Positions 61,768 to 64,000 of a stretch of 64,000 nucleotides of DNA are shown here, piece by piece. The position numbers and the translations under genes were made by a program. The notes beneath the pieces were generated by a model. It made no database searches, was not told where the DNA came from, and saw only the letters and a list, made by a program, of their open reading frames with translations. This stretch comes from Pyrrhoderma lamaoense (lineage: Eukaryota; Basidiomycota; Agaricomycetes; Hymenochaetales; Hymenochaetaceae). Every line of letters starts with the position of its first letter. Positions within the stretch are counted from its first letter, which is position 1. The stretch lies in contig NBAZ01000003.1 of assembly GCA_002794735.1 (NCBI GenBank), forward strand, positions 2,046,001 to 2,110,000, given 5' to 3'.

Positions 61768-63785
61768 TTATGAAGATTCTTCTAGGGAGATGGAACTCAA
61801 GTGACTCTTGATTTTATGTAAGACATAGTAGACCAGAGGGTTTTGTTGCAGAGAAGGAAAAGAATTGTCCTCGGGTATTTTTCCCAGTTTCTAGGCTTGA
61901 GAGAACTAGTCAAAGAAGATAGAATTTCAATTTCAGCTTTCCGTCGATTATGAATTAGTTGCATCAGTTCACGCCTATGAAGTTTCAGAAATACATTACG
62001 AATAAGAAAGATCAAGATGAATGTGACTTAAACGCACTTCCATATTGCAGGCAGGTCAGGTTTCGATTTTAGTAGAGTATAAGCCTGAAAACGTGTATCA
62101 GGAAGACGGATATAGCATGATTGATAGTTACAACCTTTCGCTGGTCATGAGATGAAATTGGTAGCAAATCGTCTCTATTGATACCGAGACTACGTTGATA
62201 AGTTCTAGAGTGATGAACTTTGAGTAACTGTACGGAGACTTACTCGAGAATCTCTGAGGTAGAGATTCCAATCCATTGGACTCTTTCTGCAGCTAAACTT
62301 TCGCTTTCATGGCGCATACTTACACTCCCGTATTTGTAGACAGATACGATATCCAAGCCATAAGCATCAGCATCTACCAATGCGAGAATGGGTGTCCTGA
62401 GTAAAATATTAATGTTTAAGGAATATTGGAAAATGGGAAAGAAAAACTTTTCGGGTAAGTTGTCCGAGAGTGCCTTGGTTAATTGCCTAGTGGCAAGATC
62501 AGGATATCCTTTTCCCTTGAAGAGTTTATTATTCACTCGATTACGAGGATTAAGAGAAATCTATGAACAGTAACAAGTAGACCTGATCCATGCAAAGAGG
62601 GATGAGTCGTCAAGCCAGCGCTTCGGAGTGTTTGAAAGACAGCCTGGGAATGACAGTAAGCTCGATTTGACGTATTTACATGTGATATACAGTCACTGAC
62701 ATCCTTCTCGACTATAAGAACCCAAGCTAAGTCCTTGCTTGTTTTGATTTCAGAAATTTCTTGACTACATGGTATCAGAATGGACTAGGATAGTTTGATA
62801 AGATATGAGTTTCATGTAGTAAAATCAGCGAATTTTACTTCGGTTTCACGTCCTACCAATGAAGTGCCGTCAGATAAGCATATTGTTAGAGCTGCGCCGC
62901 AGTATAGTCCCTTCGAGGATGCTCTCTAGATGCCAGTCATAAAAGAAACTCAAATTCAGGTGTTTTGAATCATACGATGTTAAGGTCAGATCGACTTAGT
63001 GAGAATGTTGCAGCCAAGTCATCTACAAGCTTCCTTAGTGTTAGTCTAATCGACAGTTTGTCGTCCCCTGATTTCCATGCGCTTACTGTATCCGCAACTC
63101 CTTGTTTGCTGAATAAAGAAACGTCTCGATAGTACAAGTCTCTGTAAGGTAAATCAGTATGAGTGAAGTCGTGTCCATAGAAGGGATTTTGCCTCTTTGT
63201 CATAGGGGTCTGACTAACAAGAGCTTCATGAGCGATACTGACGACACGGAGAAGCTGGGCTACTATGTTTATAAGCTTAGGTCTTCGACTTAATAGGGGA
63301 AGACCTGTCTAACCAGGTGTTCTTGCACTAGATCCTTTGGATTTGCGAGGAAACTGTAGTGAACGCAAACGCGGTGTAGCATCCCTTGAGTCATTTTGAG
63401 TAATAGTTTAGAGTTGAATAAGCCATAGACTTGCTTTTGACTGCCAGGAGTATTTTTTCTACTTGCTAGCTCAAGAGTAATTCTTCTCCCATTTGCTTCC
63501 GAAGCATCTGGGTTGGAGGGCTCTAAAGAACCAGTAAGCTGAGATAAAAAGGACAAAGCCATATTTTCAAGGCAAGAAATAGCTTCAGCGCTAAAGGAAA
63601 TGTATGTTATGACGTGTCGTATAGAGCCATGGTAGAACTCACGTCACTGATTCTTCGGCTCTACCTCCTGGGTCTTCATTATTTACAACACTCGAATTCT
63701 TTTCCCAGAATTCGTCCACATCCATCGGTTGATCCGTCCCTACCTGCCCCTCCACAGGAGTTCCGAAAGCATTATTTTTATCCAT
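61768..63785 (-). CDS. SPO11: SPO11 meiotic endonuclease (Topo VI-A type)
   Basis: SPO11 makes the DNA double-strand breaks that start meiotic recombination. The start at 63785 (MDKNNAFGTP) leads through about nine exons. In order: RRITLELASRKN; RRPKLINIVAQLLRVVSIAHEAL; TPMTKRDLYYRDVSLF, whose second Tyr of the YY pair is the expected catalytic residue; DDLAATFSLSRSDLNI; ASSKGLYCGAA; KDLAWVLIVEKDAVFQTL; LLVTGKGYPDLATRQL; ALVDADAYGLDIVSVYKYGS, where the DxD is the Toprim metal site; and RRELMQLIHNRRKAEIEIL near the end. The exon before YYRDV is joined across a GC..AG intron. Three oddities: an in-frame TAG at 63309-63311 in the segment before RRPKLIN, a needed one-base shift near 61852 to reach YVLHKIKSHL, and an uncertain stop at 61768. 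Confidence 0.88.
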
Positions 63786-64000
63786 CTATAGTCTTCGCTA
63801 CCGAGCTTCAGTTTCCAACGGTGACCTTTGATGGTTAATCAAGTCAAGAAGGATGAACTATAGCCAGTAACACGTGATAAGCATAATTCCTTAATTTGAC
63901 TGACGATCACCCCAATACTTGCACCTCGTCTTGACATCACTTAGTGACTTGCTGATACAAGTGGGGAAATACACAGCCTTCTTCATGCATAACCATACTA
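63786..64000. other. Right edge, SPO11 upstream region
   Basis: About 215 bases upstream of the SPO11 start codon; no further gene is seen before the window ends. Confidence 0.4.

Overview
The window looks like nuclear DNA from a filamentous fungus, most likely an Agaricomycete (Basidiomycota). Nearly every gene is cut by short introns of about 50-65 nt with GT..AG ends and CTAA/CTGA branch points. The gene set is fungal: a Mediator Med27 with the fungal FGPRER / WEPRH signatures, a MedA-type developmental regulator, a NIMA kinase, a Dck1-type DOCK exchange factor and an Sng1-type membrane protein. A small secreted thaumatin-like protein and a tandem family with DIPWP-like and HPD motifs are types I associate with mushrooms. 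No species can be named from the sequence alone.

Layout, left to right. 336-1660 (-) WW-domain protein. 2059-9368 (-) DOCK-family Rho/Rac exchange factor, divergent from 9667-10833 (+) WDR83/MORG1. 10946-11500 (-) LSM2. 12019-14695 (-) MedA-like regulator. 15312-15533 (+) small basic ORF. 15619-17022 (-) MED27. 17323-18175 (-) secreted thaumatin-like protein. 18816-20983 (+) coiled-coil orphan. 22566-26098 (-) NIMA/KIN3 kinase. 30067-33259 (-) poly-Q protein, set between two long low-complexity stretches. 36710-37059 (-) possible two-exon small gene. 38742-39743 (+) RPS5. 40652-41514, about 43056-44030 and 44670-47087 (all -) three members of the DIPWP/HPD family. 47496-48153 (-) unknown. 48967-50517 (-) mitochondrial carrier. 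51712-56091 (+) RhoGAP. 57373-59543 (+) Sng1/DUF3533 protein. 60399-61440 (+) single-pass membrane protein. 61768-63785 (-) SPO11.

No operon-like logic is expected. Several functions do recur: Rho/Rac signalling (DOCK factor and RhoGAP), RNA and ribosome housekeeping (LSM2, WDR83, RPS5), transcription and development (MED27, MedA), and cell cycle/meiosis (NIMA, SPO11).

The most striking global observation concerns reading frames. In at least a dozen otherwise convincing genes, the conserved reading frame is interrupted by one missing base (once by one extra base), usually in a short homopolymer, and resumes at once in another frame. Other genes (RPS5, LSM2, MED27, the mitochondrial carrier, the thaumatin-like gene) read cleanly from start to stop. 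An uncorrected long-read assembly explains this better than mass pseudogenisation. All intron and exon positions were read by eye from splice signals and protein similarity remembered from the families; no search was run.
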